Source of the DNA: Inia geoffrensis
Lineage: Eukaryota; Chordata; Mammalia; Artiodactyla; Iniidae
Direction of reading: 5' to 3'
Assembly: GCA_036417435.1 (NCBI GenBank)
Contig: CM070905.1
Span: 70,015,092 to 70,079,091, forward strand
DNA: 64,000 nt
Below the pieces are notes generated by a model that saw only the letters and a list, made by a program, of their open reading frames with translations, was not told the origin of the DNA and did not search any database. This document shows, in pieces, positions 1-12,065 of the stretch; positions within the stretch are counted from its first letter, which is position 1; each line of letters starts with the position of its first letter. Both the position numbers and the translations under genes were made by a program.

Positions 1-627
1 GCATCAAAAACTCGTTCAAGAGTGAGTGGCACTGAATGCCACACACACACGCTGCTGGCAGCTGCGAAGCCAGCAGGAATGGAGGCACACCAGACTTGGG
101 ACGAAAATCCCCTTCCTTTCGCACCCTCCGTTGCAAAGGAGTGATGTCCATGGGATCCAGGAACGCAGTGAAGAGTGGATTTAGAGCTGAGTGGCACACC
201 ATACATATGTGGATCTTACCTAGTGTGATCCCCTTCTTTCAAGGGTTGAATTCTTTCCAACTTTTGCACATTTTTGGTCCTCATTGCTGTTATACAAATA
301 CAAATATGTACATATATATCTCATCTCTCTTTCTGCATTCATGTCTCTGTCTCTCTCAAGAGAGAGATTCTGGAGTTTATCATTTTTATCCACTGAAGAA
401 TTGGCTGCTCAAGCACTTCTGTCCTTACAAGGAGCCAAAAGCCCTGGGAAATGATTTGACACAGAACCTAGAGAATACCGTAAGCAGAGAACTACCACTA
501 TTTTGTTTCAGACTACCGACTGTGAGGTTTATGAGGTATATGGCCATCTTGGTATTCACAGTGCTCCTAAGTTTCACTAAAAATAAACCCTTGTCCAAAA
601 TATTCTCAGTAAAAAAAAAAAAAAAAA
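1..627 (+). pseudogene. Possible processed retrocopy, 3' part, parent gene unknown
   Basis: A run of 17 A at 611-627 is preceded at the canonical distance by AATAAA at 582-587, the arrangement expected at the 3' end of a reverse-transcribed mRNA. Several short coding-like frames are seen. Frame 1 is open from base 1 to a TGA at 148-150 (it contains GMEAHQTWDENPLPF). Frame 2 at about 392-580 reads TEELAAQALLSLQGAK, then a TGA at 452-454, then resumes to a TAA at 578-580. A 220-codon frame starting at 36 crosses the poly(A) run and is probably accidental. I do not recognise the parent. The 5' end may lie outside the window, so the flanking duplication cannot be tested. The alternative is unique intronic DNA with a chance A-run. 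Confidence 0.4.
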
Positions 628-3340
628 TGATTCCACTCACTCCAAAAGAAATTGAGTTCATTCAAAAACCTATGAAAATGTCTCCTTTAATGGTCTAGAT
701 AATGCTAAACTACATCTCAAGCTCATATTTTGAAACATCAAACTCTTTCTCAAGATATAATGCCCACATATAACAACATCCATAAAATAATGACAAACTT
801 TGAAATCATGTGCAGGGCAGAGATTATAGTTTTATTTGTTTTAAGTCCACAATACCTCAGAACGTGCTGAAGGGCACACAGTTTGAAGGGTTGGCCCACA
901 CACAACTATTTCAGATATGACTAATCTCTACAACAAAGGTGGTTCCTAAACACGCCAGATGTAATATAGTATAGAGTTAATAATCTTTTTTATGTCTCTA
1001 TATATGACTTTCCAATGTTCTAGGCAACAGCCCAATAACACAAAACCCTGCCAGAACCACTTAAAAGCAAAATTTTCTTTCTGGTTCTTTTGGCAACACT
1101 TTGTGAAACACCCAAGAAGAAAGCTATATTACAAACTCAAACAAGTTTGGCATCAAACAGCGTGGAAAATTGTTACTTGATAAGAGACATGTGTATCCTT
1201 TAAAAATGCTAAGAAAATAATTTAGCAATGGCAAAAAACAGTAAGAGCTGCTTGTACGACATTGTAAGTGGGCACAGTATGGACAAAACTCCACAGTTGA
1301 ATTAGATGTATCCGTCTGGCGAGTAATGTATGATAAGGGATTATAGGAATTAGACTTCAGGATGTGTGTTGCTAGGGAAGCTGTGCACTGGAAAGGTAGG
1401 TTCAAGGATCAGAGAAGGCTTCACTGATTAGTCAATCTCACTAGACAAGCACATCCCACCACCAAAGGCGGAAGGTGAGGGGAAGTCACGGAGAGGTCTG
1501 TGCAGCTACTGCCTCAATTGGTCCCCAGACCAGTGTCTGTCTGGTGGTGAACTGGGGTAACAGTCAATGGCTCTAATAGTCAGGTAGACAAGGCAGACGG
1601 AGTGAGACAGTGAGGACAGGGTGAAACTACCAGGCATCTTTGTGCCTGTTGGTCACACCACCTAACAACAAAAAGACCTTCAGAGAAAAATGGCTTCTGC
1701 TTCACTTCAGCCTTCCAAAACTCATTCATATTGTTCTTTTGGCCAATCTAACAAAGAAAAATAGTTCCCAAATAGCCAAATTGACAGATCAATGCCTACC
1801 ACAGATGGGTGTAATTCAGGTATCCACTACCATAGGATATAATTCAGAGATGCACAGAACTGTCATTAATTCACCCACTTAACAGAACAGTTTGATAAGT
1901 CTAAATAACATTTTATGAATTTTAAAATTTATATGCCTTCATGATAAAGTATCTCCTCACCATACTTTTTCCATCACTGTCCAATTTTTCTAAAATAAAA
2001 GAACCTCACATGGGAGTTTAAGTTCTTAAATCTGCCTACAAAACTTTTTTTGGCCAGGAACTGGTAAGCTACCATGCAGATGTTAATACATATACTACAC
2101 AAATTAATGTAAGAAGCCCAAGAACTAAATGAGATCAAAATTTATTTCATCATCTGATTCTAGATGAACCCAAACCTTACAAGATTTCCTTTTACAGTCA
2201 AGTGAACCAAGAAGTTTTTCATTTTGAACCTCATTTCTTCCACCTAAAGAACAGCATCTCTTTGCTAGTACACAGTACAGTTCATGATATGATCACGGAA
2301 TTGCCTGATAGTCTGGAGCTCTGTCATTTTTGGAAGAGCATAAATTAGAAGGGCTGCCTGTGTGCTAGAGTCTGTGGGCTCTTGTCACATACAGAGTGTG
2401 GAATTGGACTGCCAGTTATGTATAATTCTTCAGTGTCCATGTAATTTCTCAAGCCTCCTTATAAATCCTGCCCTCTCCCAACTGTCCCCCAGAAGTCCGC
2501 ACCTACTTTGGGCTGCAGTAAAATATCAAGAAAACACTGTACCTCTGAGTTCATTTCTATTTATTTTAAAAAGCAGCTTCTCTTGCCAAATTCCATAAGC
2601 CAGAGATCAGGATGTTAGAGATAAAACAAAAAGGCTTTGACGGCTCCAAGAGGCCTTTCTGCCTACTGCTTAAAACAGAGTACGTATTTCCATTGGATGC
2701 TTCTTCCCATACATTCCATTCCCCACCTTTAACTTTCTCACCAGAAAACCACAAACATGCCAAAGACTTCCAGTAATCTCCCAGAATGGAAATCTTTTCC
2801 CCAGGATCTTATTTTTCCATTACAATGCCATGAATGCAGGACAAACTACAGGAAGAAAGGAACGACCCTATTATTTTTGTTATCCTCTCTCCAGTCTGAT
2901 TCTATGTCCTGTTTGCCTCATCTTTTGCGTGTCTTTTGTTGTTGTTACACACACTTGCAATTGGACTGCATCCACAGTGCATTTTTTAAAAAATCGTCTA
3001 ACGCAGGTAAAGACAGATATTCATATCTTATTAAGACACAGTTTCTAAAGAACAAGTGTGAACCAGGGTAAGAGCACGGAAAAAACTGTTATATGTTCTC
3101 TAAGGTTTCTACAGTATGTCCAGTTTTCTACTCCATGGTATATAGAGTATAAACTCACCGTTTCTATAAAAGCATTATATATTTTATACTATAAAAAGTC
3201 CTCACAATTTTCAGAATTCTGACAATAACATGTATTAAACATCTACTAGATTTGAGACACTATTCTGGATAATCGACACAAAAGAAAGGTTTAGAGTAAA
3301 ATATGGTTAGCGTCAATTATACTAAAGAGTACATTATCAC
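628..3340. other. Intronic stretch, no recognised element
   Basis: This is AT-rich intronic sequence with scattered short open frames on both strands, none with a recognisable motif. The 1430-1640 part is less AT-rich, and a pyrimidine-rich part at 2450-2940 could be very old L2. No A-tail or target duplication is visible. Confidence 0.5.
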
Positions 3341-3343
3341 CCC

Positions 3344-3985
3344 CAAATACCCAAAACAATCCTTGATTTCAAAACTTATTATAAAACTACAGTAATCAAA
3401 TCAGTGTGCTACTAGAATAAAGACAGACATATAGACCAGTGGAATAGAATAGAGAGCCCAGAAATAAACCCTTATATTTTTGGTCAAATTATTTGGTGCA
3501 AAGAGTATTCAATGGGAAAAGGACGGTCTTTTCAACAAATAATGCTGGGAAAAATGGATATCCACGTGCTAAAGAAGTTATGCTCTTACCTAGCACCATA
3601 CAAAAAAACTAACTCAAAATGAAACAAAGACTTAAGTGTAAAAACTAAAATTATAAAACTCTTAGAAAAAAACATAGGAGAAAGCTTCACAACACTGACT
3701 TTTGCAATGATTTCTTGGTTATGACACCAAAAACATAGACAAAATTTAATAGATAAATTAGAGTATATCAAAATTAAAAGACTTATGTATCAGAGGGCAC
3801 TATCAACAGGGTGAAAAGGCAATCCATAGAATGGGAGAAAATATCTGCATATCGTATCTGATGAGGCATTAACATCCAGACTATATAAAGAACTCGTACA
3901 ACTCAACAAAAACACAATCCAATTTTTGAAAGGAACAAAGGACTTGAATAGACATGTCTTCAAAGAAGATATATAAATGGCCTAT
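3344..3985 (+). mobile_element. L1 ORF2 3' fragment
   Basis: The sequence reads as the late ORF2 region of L1: the 'agaccagtggaatagaatagagagcc' type block, then 'aaaactcttagaaaaaaacatagg', then the 'caatccataga atgggagaaaatatctgcat' block. It is diverged and full of stops. It lacks the L1 3'UTR and ends where different L1 sequence begins. Confidence 0.8.
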
Positions 3986-4041
3986 TTTTACGCAAACAGA
4001 CTCTTCCTACAGATAAAACTTGATTAAAAATAATATGCCAG

Positions 4042-4242
4042 GCTTCCCTGGTGGCGCAGTGGTTGATAATCTGCCTGCCGATGCAGGGGATGCGGGTTCG
4101 TGGCCCGATCCGGGAAGATCCCACATGCCGTGGAGCGGCTGGGCCCGTGAGCCATGGCCACTGAGCCTGCGCGTCCGGAGCCTGTGCTCTGCAACGGGAG
4201 AGGCCACAACAGTGAGAGGCCCGCGTACCACAAAAAAAAAAA
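4042..4242 (+). mobile_element. CHR-2-type tRNA-derived SINE
   Basis: It has the SINE head ggcttccctggtggcgcagtg and a short body ending gaggcccgcgtaccac, followed by an A-rich tail. A short imperfect duplication, 'atatgcca', is seen before the head and after the tail. It lies inside L1 fragments. Confidence 0.95.
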
Positions 4243-4254
4243 TATATATATATG

Positions 4255-4392
4255 CCAATAAATTTGAACATATAAATAAAACAGATAAATTTCCAGAAAA
4301 ATGTGTCAAAATTAGCACAGGAAACATGACAAAGCCTTGATAATTGAATAACCATTACAGAAACTGAAATGTTAATGAACAATAACAATCAG
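4255..4392 (+). mobile_element. Older L1 fragment
   Basis: The block resembles an old L1 ORF2 linker ('gataaatttccagaaaaatg…', 'aaactgaaatgttaatgaac'). It is short and degraded, and it ends where another L1 5'UTR begins. Confidence 0.5.
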
Positions 4393-4396
4393 GTTC

Positions 4397-5866
4397 CAGT
4401 CCAATATGGCAGCATAAGATGACCCTGAACTAACCTCCGCTCATGGACACACTGAATCTACACCTACACAAAAAGCAACTCCCTCTGAAGAACTGAGGGC
4501 TTACTGAACAGCTTCTGCAGAGCAATAGAAGGACCACATAGAGACGGGTAGGAGAGACAGTATCAATGGGAACCCCACCCCACAACATGGCAACCTACAG
4601 TAAGGAGGGACATCACCAAGGGGCCTGTACACAGGTTTGCCTGCCCTGGGGCATCATGGAAAATAAATAGTAGTTTAAAGAGCATCTATACTACATGAAG
4701 GAAATCCATTTACTAACCATAGAGCATCTGCCAAATGCGTGGGGTAGGGATAGTGAGAAATAGCTGAAAGTCTGGGATCAGAGGCACCACGGAGTGCCAT
4801 TTTTTGCATTCACCCTCCATCTTGATACTATAAGTGAGAACACAGTCCAGGCACTCAAGCTGGCCTGCCAGTGATGCCACAGTGTACCACAGCCCCCTGG
4901 ACCACATGAGCTCCAAGCATCTTGCCAAGTTAGCTCTCCTACAGTGCACACCAGGACCCCACAGCTAGTGCCCGTTCAAACTCCAGCAGTCCTTCCAAGG
5001 TGGCCCAAACACAGTGCACCCCAAGACCCCCACTGGCCCAAGCCCACGCCAGCCCACCTGCCACAGTCACCTGGCGCACAGAGTCTACACAAGGTATATT
5101 CCTAAACAAGTCCAGGCCTTTAAGACCAAGAGACGTAGGTGTTCTGCCTAATTCACAGAAACACAGAAAGCCTACCAGAATGAGAAGGCAAGGGTATGTT
5201 CCAAATGAAAGAACAGGATAACCCCCACCCAAAACCTACTAAAACAGAGATAATTTACCTGATAAAGAGTTAAAAGTAACAGTCATAAACATGCTCACCC
5301 AACTCAGGATAAAAATGGAGAAAAAGACTATTAACAAAGAGAAACTATAAGAAAGAACCAATCAGAACTGAAGAATACAATAACTGAAATGAAAACTACA
5401 CTAGATGGAATCAACAGCACATTAGATGATACAGAAAAATATATCAGCAATCTGGAAGATAAAATAGTGGAAATCACCCAAACAATACCTATCAATATTA
5501 TCAATAATTTTTGATGTAAATAAACTAAATGCTCCAATCAAAAGACAGGGTGGCTGCATGGACAAAAAAAATGAGACCTGTCTATATGCTGCCTACAAGA
5601 GACTCATGTCAGATTCTTTATTCTGCAGAATACACGTTGTTTTCAAGTGCACATGAAACATTCTCCAGGATAGATGACATGTTAGGGCACAAAACAAGTC
5701 TAAATAAATTTAAGAGGACTGAAATCAAATGAAGCATTCTTTTCCAAACATGAAACTAGAGATCAATTCCAAGTAGAAAACTAGAAAAAACAAACATGTG
5801 GAAACTAGACAACATGCTACTAAATAATCAATGGATCAAGGAACCCAAAGAGGAAATTAAAATACC
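4397..5866 (+). mobile_element. L1 with 5'UTR, internally deleted (element C)
   Basis: It begins with an L1-like 5'UTR ('ggttccagtccaatatggcagc', 'acacactgaatctacacctac'). It runs into ORF1 coiled-coil sequence at about 5330-5480 and then jumps to the ORF2 endonuclease region at about 5500-5740 ('aactaaatgctccaatcaaaag', 'ctgcctacaagagactcat'), so the end of ORF1 and the start of ORF2 are missing. It stops where the 5'UTR of a second L1 starts. The rest of this copy may resume near 9031. Confidence 0.75.
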
Positions 5867-8054
5867 TTGAGGAGGGGATACCTTCAAGGTGGTGGAGGAG
5901 TTAAGATGTGGAAATCACCTTCCTTTCCACAAATACATAAAAAATACATCTACATGTGGAACAACTCCTACAGAACACCTACTGAACACTGACACAAGGC
6001 CTCAGCCTTCCCAAAAGACAAAAAACTCCCCACGTACCTGGGTAGGGCAAAAGAAAAAAGAAGAAACAGACAAAAGAATAGGGACGGGACATGCACCTCT
6101 GGGAGGGAGCTGTGAAGGAGGAAAGGTTTCCACACACTAGGAAGCCCCCTCACTGGTGGGGACAGGGGGTGGATGGGGGAAAGCTTTGCAGCCACGGAGG
6201 AGAGCACAGCAACAGGGGTGTGGAGGGCAAAGCAGAGAGATTCCCACACAGAGCATCGGTGCAGACCAGCACTCACCAGACCGAGATGCTTGTCTGCTCA
6301 CCCGCCGGGGCGGGCAGGGGCTGGGAGCTGAGGCTCGGGCTTCAGAGGTCGGATCCCAGGGAGAGGACTGGGGTTGGCTGTGTGAACACAGCCTGAAAGG
6401 GGCTAGTGCCCCACAGCTAGCTGGGAGGCAATCAAGGAAAATGTCTGGAACTGCCTAACAGGCAAGGGACCATTGTTTGGGGATGCACGAGGAGACGGGA
6501 TTCAAAGCAACACCTAAATGAGCTCCAAAGATGAGTGTGAGCAACGGCTATCAGCGTGGACACCAGAGACAGGCATGAGACGCTAAGGCTGCTGCTGCCA
6601 CCACCAAGAAGCCTGTGAGCAAGCACAGGTCACTATCCACACCTCCCCTCCCAGGAGCCTGTGCAGCCCACCACTGCCAGGGTCCCGTGATCCAGGGGCA
6701 ATTTCCCTGGGAGAACACATGGTGCGCCACAGGTTGGTGCAACGTCACACCGGCCTCTGCCACTGCAGACTCACCCTGCATTCCATACCCCTCCCTCCCC
6801 CCAGCCTGAGTGAGCGAGAGCCCCCGAATCAGCTGCTCCTTTAACCCCGTCCTGTCTGAGCAAAGAACAGACGCCCTCAAGTGACCTACATGCAGAGGCG
6901 GAGCCAAATCCAAAGCCAAACCCCAGGAGCTGTGCAAACAAAGAAGAGAAAGGGAACTCTCTCCCAACAGCCTCAGGAGCAGCAGATTAAATCTCCACAG
7001 TCAACCTGACGTACCCTGCATCTGTGGAATACCTGAAGAGACAACGAATCATGCCAAAATTGAGGCGGTGGACTTTGGGAGCAACTGTAGACTTGGGGTT
7101 TGCTTTCTGCATCTATTTTGTTTCTGGTTTTATGTTTATCTTAGTTTAGTATTTAGAGCTTATTATCATTGGTGGATTTGTTTACTGATTTGGTTGTCCT
7201 CTTCCTTTTTATATTTTTTTTCCTTTTTCTCTTTTTGTGAGTGTGTATGTGTATATGCTTCTTTGTGTGATTTTTGTCTGTATAGCTTTGCTTCTATCAT
7301 TTGTCCTAGGGTTCTGTCTGTCCTTTTTTTTCTTTTTTTTCTTTTTAGTATAGTTTTTAGCACTTGTTATCATTGGTGGATTTGTTTTTTGGTTTGGTTG
7401 CTGTCTTTGTTATTACTTTTATTTTTTTAATTTAATATTCTTTATTTTAATAACTTTATTATTTTTTCTTTCCTTTTTTTCCCCTCCCTTTTCTTCTGGG
7501 CCTTGTGGCTGACAGAGTCTTGGTGCTCCAGCTGGGTGTCAGGCCTGAGCCTCTTAAGTGGGAGAGCTGAGTTCAGGACATTGGTCCACCAGAGACCTCC
7601 GGCCCCAAGTAATATCAAGCGGCAAAAGCCCTCTCAGAGATCTGTCTCAACACTAAGACCCAGCTCCCCTCAACGACCAGCAAACTACAATGCTGGACAC
7701 CCTATGCCAAACAACTAGCAAGACAGGAACACAACCCCATCCATTTGCAGAGAGGCTGCCTAAAATCATAATAAGTTCACAGACACACCAAAACACCACC
7801 AGATGCAGTCCTGCCCACCAGAAAGACATGCTCCAGCCTCATCCACCAGAACACAGGCACTAGTCCCCTCCACCAGGAAGCCTACACAACCCACTGAACC
7901 AACCTTAGCCACTGGGGGCAGGCACCAAAAACAACGGGAACTACAAACCTGCAGCCTGTGAAAAGGAGACCCCAAACACAGTAAGATAAGCAAAATGAGA
8001 AGACAGAGACACAGCAGATGAAGGAGTAAGGTAAAAACCCACCAAATCAAACAA

Positions 8055-9027
8055 ATGAAGAGGAAATAGGCAGTCTACCTGAAAAACAATTCAAAGTAAT
8101 GACAGTAAAGATGATCCAAAATCTTGGAAATAAAATGGGGAAAATACAAGAAAAATTTAACAAGGACCTAGAAGAACTAAAGAGCAAACAATGATGAACA
8201 ACACAGAGCTTCCCTGGTGGCACAGTGGTTGAGAGTCCGCCTGCTGATGCAGGGGACACGGGTTCGTGCCCCGGTCCAGGAAGATCCCACATGCCACAGA
8301 GCAGCTAGGCCTGTGAGCCATGGCCGCTGAGCCTGCGTGTCTGGAGCCTGTGCTCTGCAACAGGAGAGACCACAACAGTGAGAGGCCCGTGTAACACAAA
8401 AAAAAAAAAAAAAAAAAAAAATGATGAACAACACAATAAATGAAATGAAAAATTCTCTAGAAGGAATCAATAGCAGAATAACTGAGGCAGAAGAACAGAT
8501 AAATGACCTGGAAGATAAAATAGTGGCAATAACTACCACAGAGCAGAATAAAGAAGAAAGAATGAAAAGAATTGAGGACAGTCTCAGAGATCCCTGGGAC
8601 GACATTAAACACACCAACATTCGAATTATAGGGGTCCCAGAAGGAGAAGAGAAAAAGAAAGGAACTGAGGAAATATTTGAAGAGATTATAAGTGAAAACT
8701 TCCCTAATATGGGAAAGGAAACAGTCAAGTCCAGGAAACACAGTGAGTCCCATACAGGATAAATCCAAGGAGAAACACGCCAAGACACATATTAATCAAA
8801 CTATCAAAAATAAATACAAAGAAAAAATATTAGAATCAGTAAGGGAAAAGCAACAAATAACATACAAGGGAATCCCCATAAGGTTAACAGGTGATCTTTC
8901 AGCAGAAACTCTGCAAGCCAGAAGGGAGTGGCAGGACATATTTAAAGTGATGAAAGAGAAAAGCCTACAACCAAGATCACACTACATAGCAAGGATCTCA
9001 TTCAGATTCAACGGAGAAATTAAATAG
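8055..9027 (+). pseudogene. L1 ORF1 (RNA-binding chaperone) pseudogene, element B
   Basis: The peptide has the L1 ORF1p layout. A coiled-coil part (NSLEGINSRITEAEEQINDLED) is followed by the RRM-like core (IRIIGVPEGEE…) and the C-terminal domain (SAETLQARREWQDIFKVM). A SINE splits it at 8206-8420, a frame change falls near 8730-8760, and the last residues are lost at the deletion junction. ORF1p coats L1 RNA; this copy cannot make it. Confidence 0.85.
8206..8420 (+). mobile_element. CHR-2-type SINE with perfect 15-bp target duplication
   Basis: The head 'gcttccctggtggcacagtgg' and a body ending 'gaggcccgtgtaacac' are followed by a long A tail. The duplication atgatgaacaacaca is at 8191-8205 and 8421-8435, inside L1 ORF1. 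Confidence 0.97.
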
Positions 9028-9030
9028 AAA

Positions 9031-11425
9031 TAAAAGGAATCCAAAATGGAAAGGAATAAGTTAAAATGTCAATGTTTGCAGATAATGTGATACTGTATAT
9101 AGAAAACCCTAAGGATTCCACCAGAAAAACTATTAACAATGAATTTGATAAAGTTGCAGAATACAAAATTAATATACAGAAATCTGTAGAAATTTCTATA
9201 CGCTAATAACAAGCTATGAAAGAGAAGTTAAGAAAACAATCCGATTTACAATCCCATCAAAGAGAGTAAAATACCTAGAAATAAATCTAACCAAGGAGGT
9301 TTACCTGTACTCAGGGAAACTATTAAGACACTGATAAAAGAAATCAAAGATGACACAAACAGATGGAAAGATACACTGTGTTCATGGATTGGAAGAACAC
9401 GGTTAAAAGGACCATACTACCCAGGGCAATCTACAGATTCAATGCAATCTCAATTAAAATGTCCATGACATTTTTCACACAACTAGAACAAGTAATCCTA
9501 AAATTCATCCAGAAAAGTGAAAGATCTTAAATAGCCAAAACAATCCTTAAAAAGAACAAAGCTGGAGGTATCACACGGCCTGATTTCAAACTCTACTAGA
9601 AAGCTATACTCATCAAAATAGTATGGTACTGACACAAAAACAGACACATGGATTAAGTGACCAGAATAAAGAGCCCAGAAATAGACCCACACTTTTAGGG
9701 ACAATTCATCTATGACAAAGGAGGCAAGAATATACAAAGGGGAAAAGACTACTTCTTCAATAAATGTTGTTAGGGAAACTGGACAGCTACATGAAAAATA
9801 ATCCAACTGGACTATGGACTACTCTCATAGAATGCACAAAAATAAATTCAAAACGATCAAAGATTCAAATGTAAGTTGGAAGCCATGAAACTCCTAGAAG
9901 GATACATAGGCAGTAAGCTCTTTGACATTGGTTGGCTTTAACAATATTTTTTTGTATATGTCTCCTCAGGCAATGAAAGCAAAAGCAAAAACAAACAAAT
10001 GGAACTGCACTAAACTAAAAAGCTTTTGCTCAGTGAAGCGAACTATCAACAAAACAAAAAGGAGAAGATATTTTCAAATGATGTATCCAATAAAGGGCTA
10101 ATATCCAAGATATATAACCAGCTCATAAAACTCAGAAAAACAAACACCCCGGTTTAAAAAGGGACAGGGGATCTGAATAGACATTTTTCCAAGGAAGACA
10201 CACAAATGGCGAACAGGCACATAAAACGAGGCTCAACATCACTAGCCATGAGGGAAATGTAAATCAAAAACACAATAAGATACCACCTCACACCTGTCAG
10301 AATGGCTGCTATTCAAATAGACAACATAAAACAAGTGTTAGCAAGGATGTGGAGAAAAGGGAACCTTCACACAGTGTTGGTGGAAATGTCAACTGGTGTG
10401 ACCGCTGTGGAAAACAGTATGGAGATTTCTCAAAAAATTAAAACTAGAAATACCATAAGATCCAGCATTTCCACTCCTGGTTATCTATTCAAAGAAAACA
10501 GAAACACTAATCCAAAAAGAAATAGGCACGCCTATGTTCATTGCAACATTATTTACAATAGCAAGATACGGAAGCAATGCGTCCATCAATAGATGAAAGG
10601 ATAAAGAAGATATGAGAGAGAGAGATATATATATGTATAAAATGAACTATTAGCCATAAAAAGTATGGATGGAGCTAGAGGGTATTATTCTAAGTAAAAT
10701 AATTCAGAGAAAGACAAATATTGTGTGATTTCACTTACATACCTATCTAAAAAACAAATGAACGAACATAAAACAAATAGAATTATTGATACAGATAACA
10801 AACAGGTGGTCGCCAGAGGGAAGGGGGAAGGAAAGAAACAGGTGAGGGTGATTAAGAAGTATAAACTTCTAGTTATAAGACAAATGAATCATGGATATAA
10901 AATGTACAATGTGGGAAATATAGTCAATAATTATGCAATATCTTTGTGTGGTGACATACCGTAACCTCACTTGTGATCATTTTGAAACACAAATATCAAA
11001 TCACTATGTTGTATAACAGAAACAATGTTTTTGCAGTATAATTGACCTACAACACTAAAACTTAGAAAAATAAATTTGTGTTCACCAGAGGAGTGGGGTG
11101 GGAAGGGGAACTGAATGAAGGCAGTCAAAAGGTATAAACTTCCGGTTATAAGATAAATAAGTACTAGGGCTGTAATGTAAAATATGATCAATATAACTAA
11201 CACTGCTGTATGTTATATATAGGTTGTTAATAGAGTAAACCCTAAGTTCTCATCACAGGAAGAATATTTTCTTCTATTTCATTAATGTTATATCTGTACA
11301 TGATGATGGATGTCGACTAAACTTACTGTGATAATCATTTAATAATGTATGTAAATCAAATCACTATGCTGTACACCTTAAGTTTATACAGTGCTTATGT
11401 CAATTATGTCTCAAAACTGGAAGAA
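9031..11425 (+). mobile_element. Older L1 ORF2 RT-to-3'UTR segment with duplicated 3'UTR-like blocks
   Basis: It starts at the reverse-transcriptase active-site region (a MFADNVILY-type motif at about 9070, with the second Asp of FADD changed to Asn) and continues through the ORF2 C-terminus (cysteine-rich region at about 10300-10400). The 3'UTR-like block occurs twice, at about 10690-11040 and 11041-11425. Each copy has the 'ggtataaacttc' and 'caaatcactatg(t/c)tgtac' pieces. Many stops make it inactive. Confidence 0.75.
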
Positions 11426-11597
11426 AAAAATGGGCAGAAAACCTGAATAGACATCTTTCCAAAGATGACATATGGATGGCCAAAAGACACATGAAGACAC
11501 ACTCAACATCACTAATCAGGAAATTTTTTTTTATTGAACTATAGTTGGTTTAAAATATCATGTAAGTTTCAGGTGTATAGCATAGCAATTCAGTTAT

Positions 11598-11599
<2 letters not shown>

Positions 11600-11647
<48 letters not shown>
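11600..11647. repeat. (TG)n microsatellite, about 24 units
   Basis: An uninterrupted TG dinucleotide run lies within the 3'UTR of the minus-strand L1. It is likely length-polymorphic. Confidence 0.97.
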
Positions 11648-11649
<2 letters not shown>

Positions 11650-12035
11650 TCTTTTTCAGATTCTTTTTCCTTACAGGTTATTACATAATATTGAGTATAG
11701 TTCCCTTTGCTATACAGTAGGTCCTTGTTGGTAATCTATCTTATACATAGTAGTGTGTATATGTTAATCCCAGCCTCCTAATTTATCCCTCCTTCCACCC
11801 CCCATTCCCCTTATGGTAACCATAAGTTTGTTTTCTGTGTCTAGGTCTCCTTCTGTTTCGGAAATAAGTTTATTTGTGTCTTTTTTTCTTTTAGATTCCA
11901 CATATAAGTGTTATCATACGATATTTGTCTTTCTCGGTCTGGCTTATTTCACTTAGTATGATAATCTCTAGATCCATCCATGTTGCTGCAAGTGGCATTA
12001 TTTCATTCTTTTTTGCGGCTGAATAATATTCCACT

Positions 12036-12065
12036 GTGTGTGTATGTGTGTGTGTACACACACAC
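12036..12065. repeat. TG/CA repeat with 20-bp perfect palindrome
   Basis: A TG run turns into a CA run. Bases 12046-12065 form a perfect inverted repeat (gtgtgtgtgt / acacacacac). Confidence 0.95.

Larger units (their letters stand above)
5877..9030 (+). mobile_element. L1 with complete-looking 5'UTR and ORF1, 3' part missing (element B)
   Basis: The 5'UTR starts at about 5877 ('ggtggtggaggagttaagatg') and is GC-rich to about 7040. It is followed by a T-rich stretch (7100-7500) and the ORF1 leader (7500-8050). ORF1 is read to 9027 with a SINE inserted at 8206. At about 9030 the sequence passes directly from the ORF1 C-terminal region into ORF2 reverse-transcriptase sequence, skipping about 2.4 kb as judged from the better preserved copy at 17840-24522. 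It therefore has no 3' end of its own. Confidence 0.85.

Noticed and set aside
36..698. 220-codon plus-strand open frame as a real gene
   Set aside because: It runs through the poly(A) tract (lysine run), has no recognisable domain, and its protein-like segments are in the other two frames.
6091..6967. Overlapping GC-rich open frames as a gene or CpG-island promoter
   Set aside because: The sequence is the L1 5'UTR and matches the one at 17840 in its later half.
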